From NCBI GenBank assembly GCA_903904835.1, contig CAIVEI010000032.1, positions 1-64,000 of the forward strand: a stretch of 64,000 nucleotides of DNA, written 5' to 3'. Positions within the stretch are counted from its first letter, which is position 1; each line of letters opens with the position of its first letter. Positions 38,174-46,918 of the stretch are shown in pieces. The notes under the pieces were generated by a model. The model saw only the letters and a program-made list of their open reading frames with translations. It had not been told where the DNA came from and made no database searches. This DNA comes from an uncultured Schlesneria sp. Lineage in GTDB: Bacteria > Planctomycetota > Planctomycetia > Planctomycetales > Planctomycetaceae. The translations under genes and the position numbers were made by a program.

Positions 38174-38365
38174 GAACCGAGCGTATCTCAGCGACGGCGC
38201 CTTCAATGTGAGCGGAACGAGTGATGATTGATCGACTCATCGCGATTGAATCCCCGGCATGGGCCTCGCTCTCCCGAAACACTCACACAAATGCTATCCT
38301 TTTGATTTCTCCGGATTCTTAAGCGGACGTGTCACCACCGTACCGATTGCCTGGAAAGTAACTTC

Positions 38366-40225
38366 ATGACGGATTCGGCGTTACTCGAAATCAGCGGATT
38401 GAAAACGTATTTTCATTCGGACGCCGGGACGGTTAAAGCGGTCGACGATCTGACTGTTCGGATTCGGCAAGGTCAGACACTGGGACTGGTCGGCGAATCG
38501 GGATCAGGAAAATCGGTCACATCGCTGTCGATCATGCGACTGCTGCCCGATGTCGGAGCCAGTATTGACGGTGGCAAGATCGTTTTTCTCGGAAGAGATC
38601 TGGTTCAGTTGCCACGTGCTGACATGCGGCATCTGCGCGGTAAAGAACTGAGCATGATCTTTCAGGAGCCGGGGACGTCGCTCAATCCTGTCTATCGTGT
38701 TGGTGATCAGGTTGCAGAAGCCATTTTATTGCACGAGAAAGTCAGCCGCAGAGAAGCACTCGATCGAACCCGGCGATTGTTTGAAGAGGTCGGCATTCCA
38801 AACCCCGTTCAGTCACTCGAGAAATACCCGCATGAAATGTCCGGCGGCCAGAAGCAGCGAGTCATGATTGCCATGGCGCTGGCCTGTAACCCCAAGCTGT
38901 TGATCGCCGACGAGCCAACGACGGCACTGGACGTGACGATTCAGGCTCAGATTCTGGATCTGATCCGCAAACTGCGAGACGAACGCGGGATGTCGATTCT
39001 GTTTATTACTCATGATCTGGGAGTCATTGCCGAGATCGCCGACGAAGTCGCCGTCATGTATCGAGGAAAACTTGTCGAATACGACACGGTCGCGAATATC
39101 TTTGCAAACCCCAGGCACCCCTATACCAAAGGGCTACTCGCCTGCCGACCGCGACTGGATACAACTCGGCGACGTTTGCCGATCGTTTCGGACTATATGG
39201 ACGCGACGACGGATGCGAATGGCCAACTGGTCATTACCGAGAAGTCGCTCAGTCCCGAACGGTTGTCCCAGATCGAAGGCCGAGGTCGCGGTCGTCTGCT
39301 GCACCCCGTCAGCGAGTTAGCAAAGTTGGCGGGAGAGTCCGCGACAAAAACCGTTGTGTTGCCAAATGCCGGTTCAGCAACCGACCAGAACGTTCCCGAA
39401 GGTCAGGTTCCGCTGCTGAAAGTAGAAAACCTTCAAGTCTATTACCCGATCAAAAAGGGCCTGTTGCGTCGAGTCGTCGGATATACCAAGGCTGTGGACG
39501 GCATCAGCTTCAATGTCTACAAAGGACAAACCTTGGGCCTGGTCGGTGAATCGGGTTGCGGCAAAACGACAACCGGACGGGCCATCTTGCGGTTGCTTCC
39601 CATCACGGGTGGAACCGTGACATTCGACGGCACGAATTGGACCAGCCTGCATGGTGCCGAGCTTCGTCGCGAACGTCGCCGGATGCAGATTGTCTTTCAA
39701 GACCCCTACAGCTCACTCAATCCACGAATGACGGTTGAGGCGATGATCACGGAAGCGATGAGTGTTCATCGAATTGGCAGCGGAGCCCAGGACCGCCGTA
39801 ATCGCGCGGCTCAGCTTCTGGAAGAAGTCGGCCTGCTGTCCGAACATCTGCATCGCTATCCACACGAATTCTCTGGCGGACAGCGTCAGCGGCTATGCAT
39901 CGCCCGGTCACTGGCGGTCGAGCCTGACTTTCTGATCTGCGACGAATCGGTCTCTGCGCTCGATGTTTCCGTTCAGGCTCAGGTCTTGAATCTTCTCAAA
40001 GACCTGCAAGAGAAACGCGGTCTGACCTATGTTTTCATCAGCCACGACCTGAGCGTGGTGAAATTCATGTCGGACATGATGGCCGTAATGAACGCGGGCA
40101 AAATCGTCGAGTACGGTCCCTCAGATTCCATCTACGCCAACCCTCAGAACGAATACACACGCAAACTGATCGCCGCCATCCCGGGCAGCGAAAGCCGCCG
40201 CAAGAACGTCAACCGGAATAAGTAG
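38366..40225 (+). CDS. Fused peptide/nickel-type ABC transporter ATPase (DppD-DppF-like)
   Basis: 619 residues with two complete ABC modules. Module 1 has Walker A GESGSGKS (43-50), signature [15 protein letters not shown] and Walker [13 protein letters not shown]. It is followed by the oligopeptide C-terminal motif [15 protein letters not shown]. Module 2 starts at about 350, with Walker [10 protein letters not shown], signature [15 protein letters not shown], Walker [13 protein letters not shown] (Ser for the usual Pro) and [16 protein letters not shown]. This is the YejF/GsiA-type fusion that energises uptake of peptides or related compounds. No permease or binding protein gene is next to it, so partners must lie elsewhere. 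A linker of about 70 residues separates the modules. Confidence 0.95.
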   Translation: MTDSALLEISGLKTYFHSDAGTVKAVDDLTVRIRQGQTLGLVGESGSGKSVTSLSIMRLLPDVGASIDGGKIVFLGRDLVQLPRADMRHLRGKELSMIFQEPGTSLNPVYRVGDQVAEAILLHEKVSRREALDRTRRLFEEVGIPNPVQSLEKYPHEMSGGQKQRVMIAMALACNPKLLIADEPTTALDVTIQAQILDLIRKLRDERGMSILFITHDLGVIAEIADEVAVMYRGKLVEYDTVANIFANPRHPYTKGLLACRPRLDTTRRRLPIVSDYMDATTDANGQLVITEKSLSPERLSQIEGRGRGRLLHPVSELAKLAGESATKTVVLPNAGSATDQNVPEGQVPLLKVENLQVYYPIKKGLLRRVVGYTKAVDGISFNVYKGQTLGLVGESGCGKTTTGRAILRLLPITGGTVTFDGTNWTSLHGAELRRERRRMQIVFQDPYSSLNPRMTVEAMITEAMSVHRIGSGAQDRRNRAAQLLEEVGLLSEHLHRYPHEFSGGQRQRLCIARSLAVEPDFLICDESVSALDVSVQAQVLNLLKDLQEKRGLTYVFISHDLSVVKFMSDMMAVMNAGKIVEYGPSDSIYANPQNEYTRKLIAAIPGSESRRKNVNRNK

Positions 40226-40231
40226 TTGCAA

Positions 40232-40828
40232 TCAGGGCTTCGTCTGCAATCCAGTCTCACGGCGAATTCGGTCCCACAAGTCTTGAACATGCAACCGTTC
40301 AGACCACTCTTCGAGGTAGGTTTTATCCAATCGGCTATGCTGCTGTTTCATCACTCCGACAATATCACGCCACTGCCGATCAAAGATTTCGCCTCTCTTA
40401 CGATACCACACCAGTTTGTGAAGAATCACGTCTTCTGGTGACGCCAGCCAGATCGACAGAGACTCGTTGCCAACACCGATCATTCTCGCTTGCCGTCGTT
40501 TCAACACGGACGCGTTAAACGCATCTTCCCCACAGACGAAAACATCGACCTTCAGCGCCGTTGATAAATGAATCAGATTAAAGCTTCCGCCCCGTTGAAT
40601 GGCGTCGCGCATCGCAGGTTCGCTGACGTAAAAGTCCAGTTCCCATTTGGAGACGAGTTCTCGGACGGCTGACTCCAAAACGTCAGCGCCGATATCGATA
40701 TCAAGTGTGGAGCGAGGTTCGCCATAAATCGAACTCGCCACCGAACCACCGATGTAGTCGAGAATTCCCAAGCGATCGAATTCAGACAGAACGGGTCGTA
40801 GCGCCGATAGCAGATCGTGAAGGTTCAT
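40232..40828 (-). CDS. Nucleotidyltransferase-fold protein (DUF6036/AbiEii-like)
   Basis: 198 residues. The N-terminal nucleotidyltransferase motif reads GGSVASSIYGEPRSTLDIDI (about 27-46), i.e. GS-x(9)-R-x-T-x-D-x-D. It is followed by DVFVCGEDAF and an LASPEDVILHKLVWYRKRG segment typical of AbiEii/DUF6036-type proteins. Such proteins transfer nucleotides to RNA or proteins, and some are toxins of toxin-antitoxin pairs. Here the preceding 82-residue gene overlaps its start by ATGA, so the two are co-translated. Whether this is a toxin is not known. Confidence 0.75.
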   Translation of the reverse strand: MNLHDLLSALRPVLSEFDRLGILDYIGGSVASSIYGEPRSTLDIDIGADVLESAVRELVSKWELDFYVSEPAMRDAIQRGGSFNLIHLSTALKVDVFVCGEDAFNASVLKRRQARMIGVGNESLSIWLASPEDVILHKLVWYRKRGEIFDRQWRDIVGVMKQQHSRLDKTYLEEWSERLHVQDLWDRIRRETGLQTKP

Positions 40829-41073
40829 GCACCATCGCCCTCAAGCCGACGACGCAACCCTTCAGCCAATTCCCGGCCGTAATTCATTTCGACAAAATGA
40901 ATATCCACTTCTCGATCGTCAAATTCCGGGTGACGCTCCCGGATGCCTTGTCGGCAAAGCGACACCACCGTCGCCGTGAGTGCTCGGACAATTGCAAATT
41001 TCTCGGCGGCAGATTTGCGTCGAAGCAGTTCCTGCTGAACGGCTTCTGCTTCGGGGTGCGTGTCGGTCAGCAT
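40825..41073 (-). CDS. Small protein coupled to the nucleotidyltransferase (possible antitoxin partner)
   Basis: 82 residues. ATG 41073 has AAGGA six bases upstream, the best ribosome site around; the frame is open further 5' but without support. The product is highly charged and helical (EAEAVQQELLRRKSAAEKF at the start, LAEGLRRRLEGDGA at the end), with no recognised domain and no DNA-binding motif that I can see. The stop overlaps the start of the nucleotidyltransferase (ATGA at 40825-40828). Gene order and coupling fit a two-gene toxin-antitoxin or MNT-like unit, but that is inference. Confidence 0.7.
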   Translation of the reverse strand: MLTDTHPEAEAVQQELLRRKSAAEKFAIVRALTATVVSLCRQGIRERHPEFDDREVDIHFVEMNYGRELAEGLRRRLEGDGA

Positions 41074-41373
41074 ATCAATTCCTTCGATGCGAGGATCACG
41101 AATCGTACCACTGAGGTTTCGACTCAACAATGAATATCGCCCCGTGGGACGTTGGCCGGAGTTTGTCGCCGCCAATGGCATTCGAATCATGCTTCCGAAG
41201 ACCCTCATTAAACTTCTCCAAATTCTTATTCGTGGGATTCGTAAGATTCGTGGCCAAAACTCTTGTTCTTGAATTAAATTGCGAAGAACGTATTCAAACT
41301 CCTGATTGTCTTTCGCATTTGTCGTGTTCAGAACCTGTGCGGCGCGCAAATTGTCGTAGTGAGTAATTCGGTC

Positions 41374-42045
41374 ATGCACGATCCCTATGAGGCGTTTCGA
41401 TATGTCGCGTACTGCCAGTTTGCTGCGAGCTACGTACTGGCCATCGTCGGCAGTCAGGTGTTGTCTTCCACGGTTCAATGGGATGTCTACCAGAAGACGA
41501 AAGACCCCATGGCGATTGGACTCGTCGGACTTGTCGGTGCAATCCCTGTGATTCTGCTGGCGCTTCCGGCCGGACATGTGGCAGATCGGTTCAGCCGTAA
41601 GCGGGTCCTGTTGCTCACGCAGATCCCCTTGACTGCGGTGCCATTGGCTCTGGCCTTGCCGCATGCCTGGAATCCACAGGGCGTGTCATTGCTCGTGACG
41701 CTGTCGCTAGTCGCAGCCAATGCTGTCGCACTCACATTTGCCCGTCCGACAAGAGCATCGATCCTGCCAAACCTGATACCAAGGTCCGCTTACTCGATGC
41801 GAGGTCGCGTCTCCGCCGTCAATCAGGTCTTCATCGGAGCCAGTAACGAATTAGGCGGTCTGGAATCAGGAGCCACAGCAAAACTGTTCGGCCCGGTCAT
41901 GTCGGTGGTCGCAGGTGGCCTGGGAACACTGCTGGTGGTCCTCGGCATCGCAGGAAAATGGCCGCAGCTTCGGCGGTTGGGATCCTTAGGAGAATTAACG
42001 CCGAAAGAAGAGGGGCTCACCGAGCAAGCGGCTGCTTCAGAGTAA
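41374..42045 (+). pseudogene. MFS exporter with its central part deleted (in frame)
   Basis: The 223 residues from ATG 41374 (or GTG 41359) look like the two ends of an EntS-like MFS transporter. The N-part has MHDPYEAFRYVAYCQF, the MFS loop AGHVADRFSRKRVLLLTQ and ends at SILPNLIPRSAY. The C-part starts abruptly with MRGRVSAVNQVFIGASNELGG, which in full-length relatives lies after about ten helices and is normally preceded by a VRHTLVQLLTP-like segment. Some 190-200 residues (roughly helices 5-10) seem missing, joined without frameshift near 41790-41800. A working transporter is unlikely; it is a deletion derivative or a remnant. It sits at the left border of the mosaic region. Confidence 0.7.
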
Positions 42046-42159
42046 TCAGCGACAGTTCTTGTCTGCGAAATGAATCGACAAATGTCACTGAATCGTGCAA
42101 GTTGTTTGAGCAGTGCCCGTTCGACCCGTTGGTTAAAAATTTTCGCTGCCAGGAGTCGG

Positions 42160-42255
42160 TACAACAGGACGGCTATTGAACTTTTTGTTGCGGGAGTAAA
42201 GGCATGGGAAGTTGGGTTGCGGCGACTCATTGCCAAATTGGCGGATGAAAATTGA
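42160..42255 (+). repeat. Repeated peptide fragment 1 (TAIELFVAG...WE-GLRR type)
   Basis: Open stretch reading NRTAIELFVAGVKAWEVGL, then RRLIAKLADEN and a stop. It matches the fragments at about 42907-42955 and 45042-45233 in protein and, partly, in DNA. It looks like the end of a short gene repeated in this region rather than an independent gene. Confidence 0.65.
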
Positions 42256-42265
42256 CCCGACGACC

Positions 42266-42297
42266 GTGCCCACCCGCTGCTGCGGCTTGGTGGGCAC
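42266..42297. repeat. Short perfect palindrome
   Basis: GTGCCCACC (42266-42274) and GGTGGGCAC (42289-42297) with a 14-nt loop. It is of the planctomycete 'gtgcccacc...' intergenic class. Confidence 0.75.
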
Positions 42298-42399
42298 AAT
42301 GCGGAAAGCCACTTTGCCGCCACGGTCCGGTGCAGCGATTGGATCGGCGCTCTAGTCGTTGTCGTCAAGCTACGTAGATGAATACGTAATCCCCAGCGG

Positions 42400-42700
42400 C
42401 TACTGCGGCTCGAAGATCTCCACCGGCCCCCGGAAGAACGGGGCAACGTAGTCCGCCCCGCGGCTCGTCTCTACCAGCATCGTCGCAAGCTGCTCGAACG
42501 AAAACCCGCGCAGCCGGATGGCGATCTCGACAACGGGCGGCGGAGAGACGAACCCCATGTAGTGGCCGCGATCGTGCTCCTCGTTCCACCCGAACCGATC
42601 GAGTCCTCCCTCGAAACAGTAGTCGCCGCTTAATGTGAGGCTGACAGGGGGTCGAAAGACCGGAGCGCCGGGTGCAGCTCGTCCCAGCTTCGGGACAGGA
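42400..42700 (-). pseudogene. GC-rich remnant of a coding gene
   Basis: One minus-strand frame reads like a real protein up to a TAG at 42400-42402: SLTLSGDYCFEGGLDRFGWN, EEHDRGHYMGFVSPPP, then VEIAIRLRGFSFEQL and FFRGPVEIFEPQ. No plausible start lies upstream in that frame; a second frame upstream (YDQAKAKGSYDPRKGRDIQQ at about 42700-42770) also looks protein-like, so a frameshift is likely. The stretch is visibly more GC-rich than its surroundings. I cannot name the family. It is likely a decayed, possibly horizontally acquired gene. Confidence 0.55.
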
Positions 42701-42894
42701 GCATTGCTGGATGTCGCGGCCCTTCCTCGGGTCGTACGAACCCTTGGCTTTCGCCTGGTCGTAGACGTACGCAGGATAACGGATCAAACCTGCGGTGACG
42801 CCCATGCTTTACTCGCCCGTCAGGCACGCCACTGTGACGCAGAATTAAGTAAGGTGTCAACACCACTTCAACGCGAATGCAATACTTCGCAGTA

Positions 42895-42955
42895 TCACCG
42901 GGGCGGCAGGACACCGTTAGAACTTTTTCAAGACGGCGTCCGTGCGATGTCGTAA
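42895..42955 (+). repeat. Repeated fragment 2 (GRTPLELFQDG)
   Basis: Short stretch RGGRTPLELFQDGVRAMS then stop. It contains CAGGACACCGTTAGAACT (42907-42924), identical to 45146-45163. Confidence 0.75.
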
Positions 42956-43053
42956 GCGGTGCTCGCCCAAATTGTGTAGACCACGCCCGTTTTTAGCGAC
43001 GTCCCGTTTGATTCTCCAGCGCGTTCTCTGCCGTCCGTTCCCGAAAGTAGCTT

Positions 43054-43090
43054 GTCACCCAAAAGTGCTCACCAGCGCCACCCGCCGCCG
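43054..43090. repeat. Diverged repeat, copy 1
   Basis: Reads CACCC...CTCACCAGCGCCACC, matching about 45395-45430 (CACCC...TTCACCAGTGCCACC). Most differences are transitions. It lies about 200 bp upstream of the PEP-CTERM gene, and copy 2 lies just before the GH30-like gene. Confidence 0.65.
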
Positions 43091-43288
43091 GGCCAAACAG
43101 GCGTCCGATGTATCCGTTTATCAACACTGAGAAAATTTCCACTTTCCTTGTCTCGGCCCGTTGCCATTCGCATTCAGGGGTGCTAGAACCACAAACCATT
43201 GCCCCGATCGTCGTTAGGGGTAGCGTTTTTTTCCTGCGAGAGAAACACTTTACGTTCAGTGTCTAGGAGTTGATTTTGAAGATAGAAG

Positions 43289-44017
43289 ATGTCTCGGTGC
43301 GGTTCGGCTGTTTTTTTCTGCCTCATGCTTGGTCTCGCTTCTGCAGTCCAAGCCGGTAACCTGGTGACCAACGGTGACTTCACGTCCTACTCGGGCCCCA
43401 CGATCACTGCCGGTGAGAAGGGCCAACTCTCGGATCACGTTCCGACCGGTTGGAGCATCAGCAACACTGTTCAGTATTCGGCCCTTGATACACCGGGCTC
43501 GGCGACCTCGAGCCAAGGCGGGTATGCCGTTTATGGTCCTTTCGCCGATCCCGCTGCGCCCTACACTGGAAATTTCATCCAGATGGACGGTGACTCCCGC
43601 TACGGCAAGGCTCTCTCGCAGACGATCGACAATTTGACGGTTGGTCATCAATACACCGTCACGTTCCAGCAGGCCGCTGGTCAGCAGACTGGCTTCAATG
43701 GCGATACGACAGAATTATGGGCTGTCTCATTCGGCTCCGACACGAAAGATTCCGATATGTACTCCCTTGCTTCCCACGGTGTTGGCGCTTGGGAGTCGCA
43801 GAGCATGACTTTCACCGCCACGAGCGTCTCAGAGGTTCTTAGCTTCCTGGCCATCGGCACACCGGACGGCGTTCCCCCGACCGTGTTCCTCGCTGACGTG
43901 AATCTGGCTGACACGACGCTCTCGTCCGTACCCGAACCGTCGAGCGTGGTCACGCTTTTGATCGGTGTTGCCGGTGTCGCCGGCTCTGTCCTCCGTCGTC
44001 GTTTCAAAGCTGCCTAA
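43289..44017 (+). CDS. PEP-CTERM sorting-domain protein
   Basis: 242 residues. A signal peptide (SAVFFCLMLGLASAVQAG) precedes a body starting NLVTNGDFTSYSGP, a beginning typical of DUF642-like or carbohydrate-binding exported proteins. The C-terminus is a classic PEP-CTERM tail: VPEPSSVVTLLIGVAGVAG followed by the basic end LRRRFKAA. Exosortase recognises this tail for export and processing, often linked to extracellular polysaccharide. No exosortase gene is in the window. Start ATG 43289. A strong terminator follows, so it is monocistronic. Confidence 0.93.
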   Translation: MSRCGSAVFFCLMLGLASAVQAGNLVTNGDFTSYSGPTITAGEKGQLSDHVPTGWSISNTVQYSALDTPGSATSSQGGYAVYGPFADPAAPYTGNFIQMDGDSRYGKALSQTIDNLTVGHQYTVTFQQAAGQQTGFNGDTTELWAVSFGSDTKDSDMYSLASHGVGAWESQSMTFTATSVSEVLSFLAIGTPDGVPPTVFLADVNLADTTLSSVPEPSSVVTLLIGVAGVAGSVLRRRFKAA

Positions 44018-44049
44018 CCAACGTTAACTCGATTCGATGGAATTAATGA

Positions 44050-44093
44050 TGGCGGCTGGTCCGGCGTTAACGCTGGCCAGCCGCCATTTCTTG
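44050..44093 (+). terminator. Rho-independent terminator after the PEP-CTERM gene
   Basis: Perfect 11-bp stem ATGGCGGCTGG / CCAGCCGCCAT (44050-44060 and 44078-44088), with an inner GCGTTAACGC palindrome, followed by TTCTT. Confidence 0.85.
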
Positions 44094-44145
44094 CATATCA
44101 TAAGGACTGGTTTTCCGGAAGATCTTCAGGAAACGGACCAAACAA

Positions 44146-45015
44146 ATGCCTGCGCTTTTCGGAATGCCGATACCCTCTTACTTGGTTGATATTTTTCGCC
44201 TTTGCGTCTGGCTGGCAATTCTGGTGGCGATTTTTGTCCCGCTTGAACGGCTCTTCGCAGTCCATCCGCAACGAGTCTTCCGTAGGGAATTTGGTGTCGA
44301 TCTACTTTACTATTTCTTCAATAGCCTTGCGCCCGCGGCGATATTAAGTATCCCAGTCGGCTGTCTTGCCTGGCTTGTTCACAACGCCCTCCCACCCGAC
44401 ATCCATGTGTATCTGTCGCAACTTCCCCTATGGGGACGCGTCGTTGCTGGGTTGGTGGCAGGCGAGATCGGTTATTACTGGGGCCATCGCTGGAGTCACG
44501 AGATACCCTTTCTTTGGCGATTCCATTCGATCCACCACAGCGCTCAGGACATGGATTTTCTGGTCAATACGCGTGCCCACCCAATTGACATCGTGTTTAG
44601 TCGGTTCTGTGGACTTGTTCCCATTTATGTCCTCGGACTCGGTGGCCCTGGTCGAACCGAAGGCAGCATGGTCCCAGTGATTGTGACCCTGATCGGGACC
44701 GTTTGGGGCTTCTTCATTCACGCCAATCTTCGCTGGCGCTTCGGCCCCCTTGAATGGGTGATTTCCACGCCCGCCTTCCACCACTGGCACCACACCCTGA
44801 GTGGGCCTATTAACGTCAATTACGCCTCGAACTTTCCCTGGCTCGACAGGCTCTTCGGATCACATTACCTCCCCAACGAGTTTCCGGCCGACTACGGCAT
44901 CAAGGCGAAGGTGCCCGACAACCTGTTCGACCAATTGGCCTATCCCATTTTCCCCGAACCTCAGACGCCTGCCCCGCCTCCGGCCAACGCATTGGAACCG
45001 TCTGAGCAAAGCTGA
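44146..45015 (+). CDS. Sterol desaturase / fatty acid hydroxylase family membrane protein
   Basis: 289 residues with four or more membrane segments. The di-iron histidine motifs are in place: HRWSH (114-118), HSIHH (127-131), His192, and HHWHH (212-216). This set (HX3H, HX2HH, HX2HH-like) defines the family that hydroxylates or desaturates lipids using O2 and a diiron centre in the inner membrane. The substrate (sterol, fatty acid, carotenoid or ether lipid) cannot be read. The C-terminus is Pro-rich. ATG 44146, about 130 bp after the PEP-CTERM gene; a terminator lies between them. Confidence 0.9.
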   Translation: MPALFGMPIPSYLVDIFRLCVWLAILVAIFVPLERLFAVHPQRVFRREFGVDLLYYFFNSLAPAAILSIPVGCLAWLVHNALPPDIHVYLSQLPLWGRVVAGLVAGEIGYYWGHRWSHEIPFLWRFHSIHHSAQDMDFLVNTRAHPIDIVFSRFCGLVPIYVLGLGGPGRTEGSMVPVIVTLIGTVWGFFIHANLRWRFGPLEWVISTPAFHHWHHTLSGPINVNYASNFPWLDRLFGSHYLPNEFPADYGIKAKVPDNLFDQLAYPIFPEPQTPAPPPANALEPSEQS

Positions 45016-45041
45016 GGAGAAAAAGTGTGCATTGCTAAATT

Positions 45042-45233
45042 TTGCCGCAATTTAGGGGCATTGGTGATTCTTCAGCATCTCGCGGCTCTGCCCAGACTGT
45101 TCGTAATCTGGTCGATGACTTCGAATATACTCTCACTCGGGGCGACAGGACACCGTTAGAACTGTTTTGCCTTGGGCTGAGCAGCTGGGACACCGGTTTG
45201 AGGCGTTGTCTGGATGGCGGTAAGTCATTTTAG
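45042..45233 (+). repeat. Repeated fragment 3 (RTPLELFCLG...GLRR)
   Basis: The longest copy: SAQTVRNLVDDFEYTLTRGD then RTPLELFCLGLSSWDTGLRR, ending CLDGGKSF and a stop. It shares CAGGACACCGTTAGAACT (45146-45163) with fragment 2 and the LRR-like protein end with fragment 1. It looks like the 3' end of a short gene repeated in the region. Function unknown. Confidence 0.7.
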
Positions 45234-45468
45234 AGAAATTGTTTGCAACCACGGCGATCGGTCTGCTACTGTGGTTTTCAAGACGGACTGTGTCAAGTTG
45301 ATTTGCTGAAAACCTTGACAAGTCGGGTGCCACGGATGCTACGTGACGATTACTCTCTCGACCACGCAAAACGTACTGGTCGGGTACGGCCCGTGGCACC
45401 CAGAGACGTTCACCAGTGCCACCTGCGGCGTATCTCGACCATGTCTTTTTTCGGCCCGAAAACACGCT
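45234..45468. repeat. Intergenic with diverged repeat, copy 2
   Basis: Upstream of the GH30-like gene. It contains the match (45395-45430) to the element at 43054-43090. No gene is recognised. Confidence 0.6.
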
Positions 45469-46836
45469 ATGAGCATGCGAGTGAAATTCATCTGTATCGT
45501 TAGTCTCCTGATCGGAGCAGCCACGCCCGGCCGATCGGAGGTTGAGGAAACTCGACCAATCACACTGGTAGTGAATCAACTTCCAAGTCAAAGGTTTGAA
45601 GGTTTCGGATGCAGCTTGGTGGATCTGAGCAATGCGAAAATTCCTGACGTTGCCAAAGCGAAGATGTTCGACAGTGTTTTTGGTGATTTAAAGATGAACG
45701 TCCTTCGACTCTGGGTCGAATCCGGTGTCGATCGAACTTGCGTCGATATGAAGGCTGATTTTTATCGCCAATATGTGGACACGGAAGTAATCGCGAATGC
45801 CCAAGAACGTGGCGTGACGACGCTCCTTCTGGCTCCGGCAAGAGGGGAAAAGATACCCTCGGAGCCAATGTCCGACTACGCGCGGAAGATAGCCGAGTTT
45901 ATCGAAGGGGTCAGACTCGAGCGTAAAGTCATCATTGATGTTACTGGTATCGCCAACGAGCCCTCAGGATTTACGGCCAACCAATTTGCAACAGCGATGA
46001 AAACGCTGCGACAGGAACTCGACATCCGAGGCTTGAAGGGAGTGCGTATCATTGGACCGGAGTGGGCCAGCGCCGATAATCAAGCTTACGAATTTATTGC
46101 ACAGATCAAGAAAGATAAACTCGCATGGTCCGCGCTCAGCGGAATAGCAACTCATAGCTACAATATGGCTGCCACAAAAGCCTTTCCCGACTTAACATCT
46201 GGAACAAACAAAGGATATTGGATCACAGAGGCTGGCGACAACGGCAATGAGGGCGAAGACAACTTGAATCTGGCGGCTTCAACGTGTGCACGATTGCTCA
46301 ACGACTTGAATCACGGTGTGACTCATTGGATTTATTTCATCGGATTCCATGCAAGTGACGACATTCGGACCGATGACGACAGTGCGACCAAGCTGCTTGT
46401 TTACGACTTTAAACAACAAAGGGTTATCCAACATCTAAAATTTTCATGGCTGGAACAACTTCGCGCTGCATTTCCTACGGGCACGCAAATTTATCCGTTG
46501 AGGGCGGAGCCAGGGGACGATTTGGTCTATTCATACGGACAAAAACCTCTCTTGAACGCAGCGATGGGGAAACGCCCGACGGGAGGCTGGTCGCTAGGCG
46601 TGGTAAATCTAACCGGCCTGACCCCGAACACAGAGATCAGCAAGTGGCATGCAGGGACGCACCTCAAGATTACCTTGGTATTCCCGTCCCAGGCGATCGT
46701 TGAAGGTGCGAAGTTTGAAATCCACAGTTCCAGTGCGAACAAGCAAGAAACCGTTGTAGGCGAGGCAATCGTGAGCCATGCCAGACTTCATTTGGAGTTG
46801 CATACGGGGGAGATCATCACGCTACTCCAGAAGTAA
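45469..46836 (+). CDS. Glycoside hydrolase family 30-like secreted enzyme
   Basis: 455 residues from ATG 45469 (ATG 45475 is also possible; no clear ribosome site). A signal peptide (MRVKFICIVSLLIGAATPG) precedes a (beta/alpha)8 barrel that begins with RFEGFGCSLVDLS, the GH30-style 'QxxxGFGxS' start. A probable acid/base Glu164 lies in GIANEPSG and a probable nucleophile Glu254 in YWITEAGDNGN. These match the GH30 catalytic pair. The C-terminal part is a beta domain. GH30 enzymes cleave beta-linked glycans such as glucosylceramide, xylan or fucosides. Exact substrate unknown. The family call is by motif only. Confidence 0.75.
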   Translation: MSMRVKFICIVSLLIGAATPGRSEVEETRPITLVVNQLPSQRFEGFGCSLVDLSNAKIPDVAKAKMFDSVFGDLKMNVLRLWVESGVDRTCVDMKADFYRQYVDTEVIANAQERGVTTLLLAPARGEKIPSEPMSDYARKIAEFIEGVRLERKVIIDVTGIANEPSGFTANQFATAMKTLRQELDIRGLKGVRIIGPEWASADNQAYEFIAQIKKDKLAWSALSGIATHSYNMAATKAFPDLTSGTNKGYWITEAGDNGNEGEDNLNLAASTCARLLNDLNHGVTHWIYFIGFHASDDIRTDDDSATKLLVYDFKQQRVIQHLKFSWLEQLRAAFPTGTQIYPLRAEPGDDLVYSYGQKPLLNAAMGKRPTGGWSLGVVNLTGLTPNTEISKWHAGTHLKITLVFPSQAIVEGAKFEIHSSSANKQETVVGEAIVSHARLHLELHTGEIITLLQK

Positions 46837-46918
46837 GCAATATCTCGGGAGAAAAGGACTTGAACTGTTTATTTGTTTTTGAATCCCTGGTTCCGAGACA
46901 GGTGGTCCGGCTATCTCT

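Noticed and set aside
40825-41664. Longer 279-codon version of the small minus-strand gene
   Set aside because: The extra 5' part runs opposite the MFS remnant and through a repeat word (attcgt-gattcgtggcc); the internal ATG at 41073 has the proper ribosome site.
42365-42805. A 146-codon minus-strand frame
   Set aside because: Most of it is an Arg/Ala-rich shadow of the better-looking frame that ends at 42400; only a short upstream part resembles protein, so I report a remnant.
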